A stretch of 46,958 nucleotides of DNA, taken from assembly GCA_947626045.1 (NCBI GenBank), contig CANQQS010000006.1:1-46958 (forward strand), given 5' to 3'. The translations under genes and the position numbers were made by a program. Below the pieces are notes generated by a model. It had not been told where the DNA came from. It saw nothing but the letters and a program-made list of their open reading frames with translations, and searched no databases. Origin of the DNA: an uncultured Clostridia bacterium (GTDB lineage Bacteria > Bacillota > Clostridia > UBA1381). Shown here in pieces: positions 26,017-35,359 of the stretch. Each line of letters begins with the position of its first letter. Position 1 is the stretch's first letter.

Positions 26017-27911
26017 TGCGCTCCTCCAAAAATATCATCAAGCGAACTGATTTCATAAATCACAAGATTTTCAATGCAGTCGCTCTTTTCCAAGTCGTAC
26101 ACCATATTTGAACCGCCACCGGCCAGCCGTTTTACGAAATCTGCTTTTGGATTTCCAAGATATGTCTGAAAAACTGCCGTGGCTCCGGTTCCGGAAGCGA
26201 GATTAAGCCTTCGGCTCTCTTCAATTCTATTATTCAGCGCCCCTTCAATAATCTCATTTCTTCTTGCATAATCATCACCAAAAGCTTTAAGGCGCTCTAA
26301 AAGCTCTCCTTCGAAATAAAGTCTATACTGCTCTATGCGTTTCACCATGACAGTAAAGAAATTATATAATGCATCAAGGAACTGCTCCGGCGTAAAATCA
26401 ACATTCATCAGCAGGTAAAATTCATCCTTATGCTCAGAAATATAGTTTTTCACTATATCATCATAGAATTCTTCTATACTCGAATACAGTCTTGAATTTG
26501 TGATGACAAGCGCACGCATTAATACATTTTCGTTCCATTCAATCATCTTGTAGAAGTCCTCAGATTGCTTATATAAATGTTCAATAGACTTTCTGTATAT
26601 GGGCTTTGCTCGTTCTGAATTATACCATAAACGCATTTGATTCTTTCCAAGCATAGCAGCACGTTCCAATAATCCAATCCGTGGTCCGCCTATCAAAGGT
26701 ACATCACCGCGTTCTGTGACAGCGAGTGCCTCCTCACTGTTGAAGCAGGTTCGCATCTCCTTATAATTAAACTTCGTTTTTAAATATCTGTTAAGCTCTT
26801 TTGCAAACTCTTCTTCTTTTGTTTCCTGAAAAACAACATCAACATAATAAAGCTTAAAGAATGCCGACCACTGGTTCATAGTGGCGCGATCCAGCATTTC
26901 CGTCGTAATGCTTCCAACATTCCTAAGTCGTTCTTCCTCACCCGGTACCCATGCCATATATGACAGAATATCTGACGCCGGCATTCTATTTTCTATATGC
27001 CTATTAAAATAATCATCAAAAAAAGTAAATTCCGAGCTGTTGAACGCCTTATGCAAATCCTCACTTACAGAAATATCTTTCATTGCTGTCAACAGGCTTT
27101 TATACGTAGCTATCGCAATCTCTCTGCACGGTTTCTCCACCAATTTATATGAAACTGTTCTTATTGAATTTTTCTTATTCAAAAGCTCAAATTGTTCGTT
27201 TCGGCGCATTTCGCGTATACTAAAATTATTTTTTAGCAACAAAATATCACTTATTGCCCGATAATTTTCTTCTATACGACTATCACTTATTATAGTTCCG
27301 TCGCACAAATAATTGCTCAAAATATAGATTTGTCTAAATCCATTGGCAGAAAAAAATTGTTCTTTTTCTCTGTTTATACCGTTTATAATCGATTCAGCAT
27401 TTTCGTCATTTTCCCTGTTTGACTGGTCAATCATCATATACAGGTTTTTCCATATCTCTAATCCACTAAGGGTATTAACCGGTTTTATAATTTCATGCAA
27501 TACCTCTAAATCGTACATATCCTCCCCGGACATAACAAATTCGATGAAGATGCGCCGTTTTTGCTCAAAAACGCCCTCCATGGTTTTTAACAGTCTGTTT
27601 CTAATGCATGTGTCGATTACTTCTTGTAATGAACCTTCGACATCACAGCTGTTTTCGTCCGCCTCTGAGTTCTTAAGCAGCACTGCATCAAAGCCCTCAT
27701 AATCTATTGGAATAAGAATTTCCTCTATATAATTACCATTCTTCCAATTATTTTTTAATGTTTTTAGCAGATACTCTCTGTTTTCGTATGCACTTTCACC
27801 AACGTACACTAAAATAACAGGACTCACCGACATATTTGCGTTATTAAGCAAGTCCCATCCTTTTTCAATAAGCTTCGCTGACTTCTTTATTAATTCCTGA
27901 ACCGACTCCAT
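26013..27911 (-). CDS. Large helical protein of unknown function between tubulin-like and GTPase genes
   Basis: The 632 residues begin with a short helix (ESVQELIKKSAKLIEKGWDLL), then SPVILVYVGESAYENREYLLKTLKNNW (about 31-57), which resembles the first strand and loop of a Rossmann-like or nucleotide-binding fold but lacks a Walker A motif. The rest is mainly helical and charged, with LNKKNSIRTVSYKLVEKP and a late LERLKAFGDDYARRNEIIEGALNNRI. There is no signal peptide or transmembrane segment. The ribosome site is GGTGGAAAG. Position alone suggests a partner of the tubulin-like protein or GTPase. I cannot name a family. Confidence 0.6.
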   Translation of the reverse strand: MESVQELIKKSAKLIEKGWDLLNNANMSVSPVILVYVGESAYENREYLLKTLKNNWKNGNYIEEILIPIDYEGFDAVLLKNSEADENSCDVEGSLQEVIDTCIRNRLLKTMEGVFEQKRRIFIEFVMSGEDMYDLEVLHEIIKPVNTLSGLEIWKNLYMMIDQSNRENDENAESIINGINREKEQFFSANGFRQIYILSNYLCDGTIISDSRIEENYRAISDILLLKNNFSIREMRRNEQFELLNKKNSIRTVSYKLVEKPCREIAIATYKSLLTAMKDISVSEDLHKAFNSSEFTFFDDYFNRHIENRMPASDILSYMAWVPGEEERLRNVGSITTEMLDRATMNQWSAFFKLYYVDVVFQETKEEEFAKELNRYLKTKFNYKEMRTCFNSEEALAVTERGDVPLIGGPRIGLLERAAMLGKNQMRLWYNSERAKPIYRKSIEHLYKQSEDFYKMIEWNENVLMRALVITNSRLYSSIEEFYDDIVKNYISEHKDEFYLLMNVDFTPEQFLDALYNFFTVMVKRIEQYRLYFEGELLERLKAFGDDYARRNEIIEGALNNRIEESRRLNLASGTGATAVFQTYLGNPKADFVKRLAGGGSNMVYDLEKSDCIENLVIYEISSLDDIFGGAQ

Positions 27912-27992
27912 ATGCTTTCCACCACAAAATTCCTTAGATTTTTTATATCTGAACCGTCACAAATTCCTGCCATATGACAATCGCCATAACGG

Positions 27993-28030
27993 ATATGAGC
28001 GGAACGGAGTAATCTCAATTCCGCTCATAT
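27993..28030 (-). other. RNA stem-loop between tubulin-like and 632-residue genes
   Basis: A perfect 12-bp inverted repeat (ATATGAGCGGAA and its complement) with a 14-base loop lies in the 132-bp gap, the largest in this operon apart from the region next to the pseudogene. No T-run follows on the minus strand, so it may serve as an RNA processing or attenuation hairpin that lowers expression of downstream genes relative to the tubulin-like gene. Confidence 0.55.
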
Positions 28031-28043
28031 ATACTCTGATTTA

Positions 28044-31000
28044 TCAAAAGAATACGTTTTCTTTATTATCCCTTATAAATTTCCTTAGCGACTGCTTCCA
28101 ATCTCCAAGAAATGCTTTTATTTCTTCCTTTGTATTTCCATACTGCTCAGCCTCATCAAGATACTCCTGTAAACGTTCAACATTGTAGAATGCTTCAATT
28201 TTTTCGGCAGTTTCTATCAAACTTTGCGGTATCACCTGATCCAGAACCGCCGTCGTTTCCGCCTCGATACGCTTTCTGAGTCTTATATCATTCATCGTGG
28301 CAAACTCAATGGCTGCCTGGTATATCGGAATTTTATGAAATTCCTTTGTCGAACTTGTAAACTGCTTTTCCTCCGGCAATCCATTCTGCTCATATACATA
28401 TTTGAAAATATTACCATTTGTCTTAATAATTCCGGCATAAAGAGCCTGCATAAACAGTTCCATGTTCTTTGCCTTCTCACCCTGAGACTCACCCATAAGC
28501 TTACTCATCAGAGCGGTCATATCTTTATGTGTATGAACGGTATGCTTAAGAATCTCGCCAATCTTTGTAAACTTCACAAGAACATCCAAATTCGCATTGT
28601 CGCGCCGTCTCGGGTCGATGCCTGACGGCAGCGCTACTCTCTGCATTCCTGTGCTGTTTTTAACAAAATCGGCAACCATCCTTTCAAGCTGTGTAATTAC
28701 AGCCAATCTCTGTACTTCCGATTCTGCAGCTTTTGCCTCAAGAGACTCGCAATCTAATGATTCTACCATTGGAATTTCAATCGTTTCGTCAATATCCTTT
28801 ACTATAATTCCCTTCTCCTTGGCATATTCATAAGCTTCCTTTATTGTATCAATGCGGCTACGATCCAGTCTCTCCGGCTCATAGCTATCCACAATACATG
28901 TGGCCGGTATGGGTGAAGGCAAATATGTTCTCCACTGCAGCTTTCCTTTCTCGTAAAGATGGACACCGGCAGAACCCGCTCTTTTATATGTTTTTTCCAA
29001 GTCACGAAGCGAACGATACGCGTACATCGGAACTCCAGTATAGAACCACATCATGGAGATTCTGTCTCTTATCGCCGTACTTCTTATTGACATGTGCATT
29101 CCATGGTCGTCACGATATTTTTCGGCTGCTTTTTCTATCAACGATTCGCTCTCCGGTACTGACAATACACACTGAATAGGCGCATTGTCCTGTATGTTAA
29201 ACATCGCGCTGTCAGCATAAAATGCCGGTGTTGCATTACTTACAAGTCCCTCGCCTATAACATTGTTTGCTATAAGACCTATAAGATTTTCTCCGTCGGT
29301 ATTGTACTTCTGTCGGAGATATGTAATCATGCTCTTATCTATAGCTTCCCGGAACTTGCCGGTTATAAATGATGAGATAAGCATGGCAATTATGCCTTCC
29401 TTACCAGACATCCACTTATCAACATTTTTCGGCTCGGTAATAAGCCCTGCAAAGTCAACCATTGCCTGTTCCGCGGTTATATTTCCGTGCTGGTCTCTAG
29501 TCAAAACCTTTTTTATTTCATCATCAAGAGTATCCTTAATGCCATCAAGTTCGACTATGTTCCAAACGTACTGCTTTCCGGTATCGTGATGAAGTCCACT
29601 GACAAACAATTTGCGGTTTTCATCAAAGGTTTCCTTTATATTATCAAGCACCATTATCAGCTGACTAAAATATGCACTATAAAGAGTCTTAAGCTTTGAT
29701 CTGATATTTGTAATCAAATCCTCCATAATACTAAGCCGTTCCAGATTATGAAGATGGTTTATCCAGTTTATTGACTCTTCTACATATTTCTTCTTTCTTG
29801 TATTTAACAGCGGATTAAGTGAACCCGTGTTGTAGAATTCATCCTTTGCCTTGTTAAGCTCCTGTTCTCTGAGATTCCTCTGTATCTGTTCACTCTGAAT
29901 ACGCTCCTGAACCTCCTTTAGTACTCCTGCAAGCACATTGTCGACAGCAAGCTGATTATCATGCCTAAGCATATTCTTTGCATAATATGGTCCTTTTTGA
30001 GCATCACGCGTCTCTATAATCAGTTCCTTAAAGACACGTCCTATAACAGAGTCAGGATTCTGAGGTATATCCCATCGTCCTTCCGGCAAACTTCTTGTAA
30101 GTTTGTCATAATTTTCCTTCATTTTTCCGCTTGATGTATCATACCACGCATTAAGACGATTTACCAGCGGGGCGTTACCTTGTTTCAGCTGTGCCGCAGG
30201 CATATCGGGCACTGTTGGAGGCATAACGCCATTTAACAATTCTCTTTCCAAATCTATAAAGCTCAAACCCGTTACTTCAGCAAAATTGCGAACATTTGCC
30301 TCGCTCGGCGTCTTTCTATAGTAATCAAAATAGCTGAACAAGCCTGTTGCAAGGTACGTCGCAATTTCACGATACGGAATAATCGCGCTTGATGCACCCA
30401 TGATATTGTAGCGATAGTTTGCGCCATATTGCTTCGGAACAGCGCCTCTGAGTGTAACAAGATTTGCTACAAGACCTTTAAGTGTCAGTTCATTTGATAC
30501 GCTGCCGTTTGAACCATGCACATTCGCGTCATTTGTCGAATCTTTATATCTTGCCACATAATTCAACGCATATTCGCTGACAGCGTTCATAATATAACTG
30601 TACGCATTTACCGGCGTTGAACCGTCTATTTCCGTTGTTGACACCAAATGGCACTCATTAACCGGCGGGTTATCACTATGAACTTTAAAATTACCATAAT
30701 CCTGCTCAAAAAAATCGTTTCCATCCTTAAGATTCATAAGATAATCGAGTTCTTTCATAGCGGCATATCCGTTTTCCTGTATATACTGCGTATGTGCAAG
30801 GTCATTGGGGAAACCGGGCGCATTCAGATTTACATCCGGCAGAAAGAAGAAGCCCATAACGCTCGTCATATCAAGCCAACCATTATCCGCAAGCGCCTGC
30901 TGCACAATATAACACGTATCAATAAAGCATCCGCTTCCCGTACCGCCGGAAATGCCGGAGAATATATGAACGTAAACATTCGGATTCGCCAATCCTACCA

Positions 31001-31496
31001 TTGCGGTTCTTAAAATATTCTCTATACGCGTCTTAAGTTCATACGCTTTTTTAATAATGAGAAAACGTCCTATTTCACGTACACCGCACGCTCCGTCCTT
31101 TGCCATATCTACATGTATTTTATCATGATCAAACCACTGAAGGGTGAAGTCGCTGTCCAATGAATGTTTATTGTTAAGCGTTTGAACAATATTACTTACA
31201 CCAATGCCAAGGTATTCCGGCGTTGTAATCCGCGCATATCCTTCACCATCACAACTTGTCTTATCAGAATCTATCGCCAAAAATTTTATTCTGTTATACA
31301 GCGGCTCCTCGCCCGGTTTATCCGCGTTGTCAGGAATGAGTCTCGTATAAACAGCGTTTTTAAATGTTTTCAGCGCCGATACACCTGTACCGCCTATACC
31401 AATAGCAAGAGTTACTGAATTATTATCCTGATATACCTTTTCCATGTCAGCAACAATTCCGCCGTTGGGTCCGATTTTAAGTGAACTGTAAATCAT
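28044..31496 (-). CDS. Tubulin/FtsZ-like GTP-binding protein (Tubulin_2 type), 1150 residues
   Basis: The N-terminal domain has the tubulin nucleotide-binding pattern: AIGIGGTGVSALKTF (31-45, first glycine loop), FLAIDSD (72-78), and FSGISGGTGSGCFIDT (179-194), the tubulin signature loop G-G-T-G-S-G. This form belongs to the large bacterial tubulin-like proteins, not FtsZ (GGGTGTG). The remaining ~900 residues are a long, mostly helical extension unlike FtsZ or TubZ, ending in KQSLRKFIRDNKENVFF. The ATG follows AGGGAGGAAAATT. It should bind GTP and may form filaments or a ring in the cytosol. Two vWA genes, a GTPase and GAP1 lie beside it. Its role together with type VII secretion is not something I know to be established. 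Confidence 0.85.
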   Translation of the reverse strand: MIYSSLKIGPNGGIVADMEKVYQDNNSVTLAIGIGGTGVSALKTFKNAVYTRLIPDNADKPGEEPLYNRIKFLAIDSDKTSCDGEGYARITTPEYLGIGVSNIVQTLNNKHSLDSDFTLQWFDHDKIHVDMAKDGACGVREIGRFLIIKKAYELKTRIENILRTAMVGLANPNVYVHIFSGISGGTGSGCFIDTCYIVQQALADNGWLDMTSVMGFFFLPDVNLNAPGFPNDLAHTQYIQENGYAAMKELDYLMNLKDGNDFFEQDYGNFKVHSDNPPVNECHLVSTTEIDGSTPVNAYSYIMNAVSEYALNYVARYKDSTNDANVHGSNGSVSNELTLKGLVANLVTLRGAVPKQYGANYRYNIMGASSAIIPYREIATYLATGLFSYFDYYRKTPSEANVRNFAEVTGLSFIDLERELLNGVMPPTVPDMPAAQLKQGNAPLVNRLNAWYDTSSGKMKENYDKLTRSLPEGRWDIPQNPDSVIGRVFKELIIETRDAQKGPYYAKNMLRHDNQLAVDNVLAGVLKEVQERIQSEQIQRNLREQELNKAKDEFYNTGSLNPLLNTRKKKYVEESINWINHLHNLERLSIMEDLITNIRSKLKTLYSAYFSQLIMVLDNIKETFDENRKLFVSGLHHDTGKQYVWNIVELDGIKDTLDDEIKKVLTRDQHGNITAEQAMVDFAGLITEPKNVDKWMSGKEGIIAMLISSFITGKFREAIDKSMITYLRQKYNTDGENLIGLIANNVIGEGLVSNATPAFYADSAMFNIQDNAPIQCVLSVPESESLIEKAAEKYRDDHGMHMSIRSTAIRDRISMMWFYTGVPMYAYRSLRDLEKTYKRAGSAGVHLYEKGKLQWRTYLPSPIPATCIVDSYEPERLDRSRIDTIKEAYEYAKEKGIIVKDIDETIEIPMVESLDCESLEAKAAESEVQRLAVITQLERMVADFVKNSTGMQRVALPSGIDPRRRDNANLDVLVKFTKIGEILKHTVHTHKDMTALMSKLMGESQGEKAKNMELFMQALYAGIIKTNGNIFKYVYEQNGLPEEKQFTSSTKEFHKIPIYQAAIEFATMNDIRLRKRIEAETTAVLDQVIPQSLIETAEKIEAFYNVERLQEYLDEAEQYGNTKEEIKAFLGDWKQSLRKFIRDNKENVFF

Positions 31497-31555
31497 TAAA
31501 TTTTCCTCCCTAATTAGTTATTTTATATATGTGCTACATAATTTCAATACATTGA

Positions 31556-33538
31556 TTAAATATACGTTATATTAGCACCTGACAAGAAATCTTCTGAACT
31601 GCTTATTGTAACAGTCATGCCAAGCGCAATATCTATTTTCTTAACAGGAGCAGATCTGTCGGGCGAAAGCGAACAATAGAACGGACGCTTTGATTCGTAA
31701 ATAATATATCCCGAATTCTTCGGCTTAAATACGCCGTCCAATCCTACTTCCATCGCCGCCGCGTCAAGCCGTCTTATTGGCTGCTTGCCTCTGTATGGCT
31801 CGTGAATCTGTTTATTATAAGAGATGTTGTTTTGCTTGTCATATATCTGAAGCATTATTTTTCCATAATATCTCATTCTTGCAATTTTTATCGCAAATAC
31901 CGCAAGTACACCTAAAATAAGAAGCACGATTATTGCTACTATGATTATAGTAATTTTCGCCACACTGACAACACTAAAAGCAAATTCAACCGGAACGGAT
32001 GCACCTTTTGAATCTGTTGCTGTAACTGTAACCGTACCATCTACGCCAATGGACGGTGATACAGTCAGTATACCATTGTCAATAGTAACATCACCATCCT
32101 TAAAGGATGAAGCCTCAAGATTATATTTAAGAACAGTATCGGCATCATCAGTAACATACTGAGACATATCATACGTTTTAGTGTTCTTCTTAAACGGCCA
32201 TAACACAATCTTATCTCTCACCACATCCTGAAGAACCTGTGGCGGATTATTATCCACATTAAACGTCAGCTTATCACTTGACTTTTTTATATTATTTGCA
32301 GTAACCTCAACAACGGCATCATAAGCTGCCAAATCACTCAACGTAATTTCGGCTACATACTTTCCATTATTAACGGTCATCGGAATCTTTTCTTCCTGAC
32401 CGCTCGCGTTATTTGTCAAGGTCAACTCAGCTTTGTTCGCGTTATAAATATTTTCATCACTTATATCGCTGCCTTTTGATACAATCGTCGCAAGAACTTT
32501 AACCTTATCGCCCTTCTTGTATACCTGATTCATAGGCTGAGCCTCAGCTCTCACTGCAAGATCCACGTTGGAAATAAGAGTGACAGTAACCTCAGCCCCA
32601 GGATTTCCATATACTACAACGCTCCATTCTCCCTTAGTCGGATTGGGGATTTTCGCAATCGTATATTCGGGTGTCTTTAATGACATTTGGTCAACTTCTG
32701 TCTGCGGAACCATGCTGCCGTCCGGCTGTACCAACTCAATCTTATCATTTTGTCCGCGGACTACAATATTAACCTCTTCAATTCCTATATCCGGCACTGA
32801 AAAGTTCTTTTTTACTGTGCCATCCTGCCCAATAATTACGCGTTCTGTCTCCGAAGGTGTATTATAAATCATGCTGTAAAAGGTCTCTGTAACCTTTGAC
32901 AAATCCTCCGGACTCGCAACTTCAACGAATTGTCCTCCGGTCTGCTCCGCAATACTTTTTAGTTCGTCGCCATTCATTGCGCCATTTGCGTTAAGTCCTA
33001 TACAGTAAATCTTATACTTGCTCGACTTGGCATGAGCTATACCATATTCCTTATAATATTGGGATTCCTCAAGTGCCTTTTTCGTATCCAAATCAGTATT
33101 GCCATCTGACAAAAGAAGTATGACAGAATCAAGATTTGCATTTTTGCCTGAATCAAGCATATCTGTTGCCGCAGCAAGCGCAAGTCCTATATTTGTATCT
33201 CCCGACGATGGATTTATTGATTTAAGGTTCTCAAGAACCTGTCTCTTGTCGTCCTGACTCGTAATTTCTTTGATATTCAGTGTATTGTCAATGGTCTGCG
33301 TGAATATAACATCTCCCACATGGTTGCCATTTTCTGTCAAAAGTCCAAGGAACAAATTCAAAGCATCATATCTTAATCCTGATTGATCGGTCTGATTCAT
33401 AGATCCGCTTGCGTCAAGAACAAATATGACGTTAAACTTATTAGCTTCTGTGCTCGCAGCAAAGGATATTACAGTGGTACACATCTGCATAAGAAATATC
33501 ATAACCGCAAAAATCAGACTCATAAATCTTTTTTTCAT
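31556..33538 (-). CDS. Secreted, membrane-anchored vWA-domain protein
   Basis: The 660 residues begin with a signal peptide (about 1-28, ending SFAAST). A vWA domain follows with a complete MIDAS: DASGS (42-46), DTNIG (114-118) and SDGNTD (144-149). The middle (about 230-520) contains Ig/cadherin-like beta domains (NPPQVLQDVVRD, DGILTVSPSIGVDGTVTVTATDSKGASVPVEFAFSV). A transmembrane helix near 527-553 (ITIIIVAIIVLLILGVLAVFAI) is followed by a cytosolic domain of about 105 residues (KIMLQIYDKQNNISY ... SSSEDFLSGANITYI). The protein thus links an outside metal-ion-dependent adhesion module to the cytosol, where the tubulin-like protein, encoded 59 bp downstream, may be contacted. The topology is clear, the partner is inferred. 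Confidence 0.85.
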   Translation of the reverse strand: MKKRFMSLIFAVMIFLMQMCTTVISFAASTEANKFNVIFVLDASGSMNQTDQSGLRYDALNLFLGLLTENGNHVGDVIFTQTIDNTLNIKEITSQDDKRQVLENLKSINPSSGDTNIGLALAAATDMLDSGKNANLDSVILLLSDGNTDLDTKKALEESQYYKEYGIAHAKSSKYKIYCIGLNANGAMNGDELKSIAEQTGGQFVEVASPEDLSKVTETFYSMIYNTPSETERVIIGQDGTVKKNFSVPDIGIEEVNIVVRGQNDKIELVQPDGSMVPQTEVDQMSLKTPEYTIAKIPNPTKGEWSVVVYGNPGAEVTVTLISNVDLAVRAEAQPMNQVYKKGDKVKVLATIVSKGSDISDENIYNANKAELTLTNNASGQEEKIPMTVNNGKYVAEITLSDLAAYDAVVEVTANNIKKSSDKLTFNVDNNPPQVLQDVVRDKIVLWPFKKNTKTYDMSQYVTDDADTVLKYNLEASSFKDGDVTIDNGILTVSPSIGVDGTVTVTATDSKGASVPVEFAFSVVSVAKITIIIVAIIVLLILGVLAVFAIKIARMRYYGKIMLQIYDKQNNISYNKQIHEPYRGKQPIRRLDAAAMEVGLDGVFKPKNSGYIIYESKRPFYCSLSPDRSAPVKKIDIALGMTVTISSSEDFLSGANITYI

Positions 33539-33578
33539 TTCTATTCCCCCTAATTACGTTTATTGGTTTTGTATATCA

Positions 33579-34076
33579 TTAACTGAAATTATTCTCCAAC
33601 TGGTCTGAATCTCCACTTGCCGGATTCCTATGTTCAGAACGCCTCGATTCATCATTATAATTGCCGGGTGTTTTGTTATTATCATTCTCATCATCGCCAT
33701 TATCATTTAAGTCATTGTCATTACTGTTTGAGTCATTGTCGTCTGACGCATTGTCGTCAGTATCTTCCTGTCCGGGTTCCGCTGTCGGGGTACCTTCTTG
33801 GTTATTTGGTATTCCGACAGTTGGATTAGCTTGCGGCGATACAGTTTCTATCACATTTGGCGCAGGGTTCTCAGATGTAGTCACATTCCCAGCAAGTCCC
33901 ATTTTTGATATAATCGCAAGAGCTATAACAAAAAAGCCAAACATTACACTCAAAATTCCTAACATCGGGCTTTGTTTTTTCTTTCTGTTTTTTTTCTGCA
34001 TACAATATAAAGCCCATGCTATTATCATTGCAACAGCAAACACCGCCGCTATAATTGGAATTATAATATTTAACAT
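33579..34076 (-). CDS. Two-helix membrane protein with Asn/Asp/Ser-rich tail
   Basis: The 165 residues have two transmembrane helices (about 2-22, IIIPIIAAVFAVAMIIAWALY, and 40-62, MLGILSVMFGFFVIALAII) joined by a basic loop, then a low-complexity tail rich in Asn, Asp, Ser and Pro (about 65-165). The tail should lie outside if the loop is cytosolic. Its start overlaps the stop of the repeat protein by one base (TAATG). No family is recognisable. It sits between the repeat protein and the vWA protein and may form a surface or membrane part of the same complex. Confidence 0.65.
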   Translation of the reverse strand: MLNIIIPIIAAVFAVAMIIAWALYCMQKKNRKKKQSPMLGILSVMFGFFVIALAIISKMGLAGNVTTSENPAPNVIETVSPQANPTVGIPNNQEGTPTAEPGQEDTDDNASDDNDSNSNDNDLNDNGDDENDNNKTPGNYNDESRRSEHRNPASGDSDQLENNFS

Positions 34077-35032
34077 TATTTATCCCTTCCTTTCAAAATG
34101 ATTGATGAGCTTTTCATAAGCCTTTTTATGTTTAAAAATTGCTTTCTGAAATCTATCTGTTCATTGTCATCATTGACACATATCTGTTTCAGCTTGTCCC
34201 CCAAGCCGGCCTTTTCTAAAATCGGCGTGACAATCTCTATATAATTGTCAACATCCTTACGTTCCATAGTATCGTTTCTGTATTTCTGATTAATTATTTT
34301 TTTTAGCTCATAGTACTTTTCCTCGTCGCTCTCCGGTCCAACCGCAGAGTTTGGCACCGCATCGTAAGCCAATTTCACGGGTTCAGGCTCATCTATCGGT
34401 TCAGAAGCCGGAGGCGCATTGTATATCGGGCTAACCGGTTCAGGTTCCTCTATTGGTTCGGGAGCCGGAGGCGCATTATATATCGGGTTCACCGGTTCAG
34501 GCTCCTCTATTGGCTCGGGAGCCTGAGGCGCATTGTATATCGGGCTAACCGGTTCAGGTTCCTCTATTGGCTCGGAAGCCGGAGGCGCACTATATATCGG
34601 GCTAACCGGTTCAGGCTCCTCTATTGGCTCGGGAGCCTGAGGCGCACTATATATCGGGGTCACCGGTTCAGGCTCCTCTATTGGCTCGGGAGCCGGAGGC
34701 GCATTGTATATCGGGTTCACCGGTTCAGGCTCCTCTATCGGCTCGGGAGCCGGAGGCGCACTATATATCGGGGTCACCGGTTCAGGCTCCTCTATCGGCT
34801 CGGGAGCCGGAGGCGCATTATATATCGGTGGTACAGTCTCTGATTTTGGCATTGACTCAAGTGTATCTACTGGTTCCTGCATTTCCGAATCATTTTGCTC
34901 ATCATTCTCGTCGAAGAAAACATTTCTCAAGTCATCATCTGTTACCATCCTATCAATTCGACGATTGCGTTCGTCTGCCGCATCCGAATCAAAAATATCA
35001 CCAACATCAAAAAATTCATTTTTTAAATCCAT
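34076..35032 (-). CDS. First gene of the operon: Pro/Glu tandem-repeat protein
   Basis: The 318 residues have no signal peptide or transmembrane helix. The acidic N-terminus carries two similar motifs, LKNEFFDVGD (3-12) and LRNVFFDEND, which may be binding sites for a partner. Eight tandem 19-residue repeats of the type PIYNAPPAPEPIEEPEPVT span about residues 70-222. A C-terminal helical domain (about 235-318; EKYYELKKIINQKYRNDTMERKDVDNYIEIVTPILEKAGLGDKLKQI) follows. The repeats should form a stiff, extended spacer. It starts after GGGGACGGATG. I know no named family. As the promoter-proximal gene of the large operon it is probably a needed part of the system, for example a tether in the cytosol. 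Confidence 0.75.
   Translation of the reverse strand: MDLKNEFFDVGDIFDSDAADERNRRIDRMVTDDDLRNVFFDENDEQNDSEMQEPVDTLESMPKSETVPPIYNAPPAPEPIEEPEPVTPIYSAPPAPEPIEEPEPVNPIYNAPPAPEPIEEPEPVTPIYSAPQAPEPIEEPEPVSPIYSAPPASEPIEEPEPVSPIYNAPQAPEPIEEPEPVNPIYNAPPAPEPIEEPEPVSPIYNAPPASEPIDEPEPVKLAYDAVPNSAVGPESDEEKYYELKKIINQKYRNDTMERKDVDNYIEIVTPILEKAGLGDKLKQICVNDDNEQIDFRKQFLNIKRLMKSSSIILKGRDK
34375..34830 (-). repeat. Eight tandem 57-bp coding repeats
   Basis: Eight in-frame units of 57 bp encode P-I-Y-[NS]-A-P-[PQ]-A-[PS]-E-P-I-[ED]-E-P-E-P-V-X. Units differ by silent changes and by four variable positions. There are no spacers, so this is not a CRISPR array. Boundaries are approximate. Confidence 0.85.
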
Positions 35033-35071
35033 AAATTACATCCGTCCCCGCTTATTAATTGATCGTGGTTT

Positions 35072-35110
35072 ATTACAACCATAGCAAAGATTATACAACC
35101 AGATTGTAAT
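35072..35110 (-). promoter_or_regulatory. Candidate operator over the operon start region
   Basis: ATTACAA (35072-35078) and its exact complement TTGTAAT (35104-35110) form a 7-bp inverted repeat separated by 25 bp, so their centres are 32 bp apart, about three helical turns. It overlaps the expected start of transcription for the minus-strand promoter at 35113-35141. A role as binding site is a guess. Confidence 0.3.
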
Positions 35111-35112
35111 TA

Positions 35113-35141
35113 ATTTTATCATATTTGTATAAAATTGTCAA
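35113..35141 (-). promoter_or_regulatory. Promoter of the central operon
   Basis: On the minus strand TTGACA (35136-35141) and TAAAAT (35113-35118) are 17 bp apart. It lies about 80 bp before the start of the repeat-protein gene and is the best candidate to drive the minus-strand genes down to 7477. Confidence 0.6.
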
Positions 35142-35264
35142 TAAAAAAACTTTTTTTTCGACATTAATCAGCAAAAATCTTTTGCAAGATCATTATGTGC
35201 GGCATACAAGACAATTTAATGTGTTCTATACCTTTTATTACTTTATTAAAATATTATAATTGTA

Positions 35265-35293
35265 TTGACAAATTACTCAATATTTTGTATAAT
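35265..35293 (+). promoter_or_regulatory. Consensus promoter of the divergent vWA gene
   Basis: TTGACA (35265-35270) and TATAAT (35288-35293) with 17 bp between them are a perfect sigma-A consensus. An inverted repeat, CAATATT (35278-35284) and AATATTG (35291-35297), overlaps the -10 box and could be a repressor site. The 327-bp gap from 35033 to 35359 holds only this regulatory DNA; I see no small gene in it. Confidence 0.75.
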
Positions 35294-35359
35294 ATTGTAA
35301 TATTAATAAATATTTATATGCTTCAATAAAACAAATTTACTTACAAGGGGGATAACATT

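Noticed and set aside
34375-34830. Tandem repeats as a possible CRISPR array
   Set aside because: The 57-bp units follow one another without spacers and stay in frame inside a gene.
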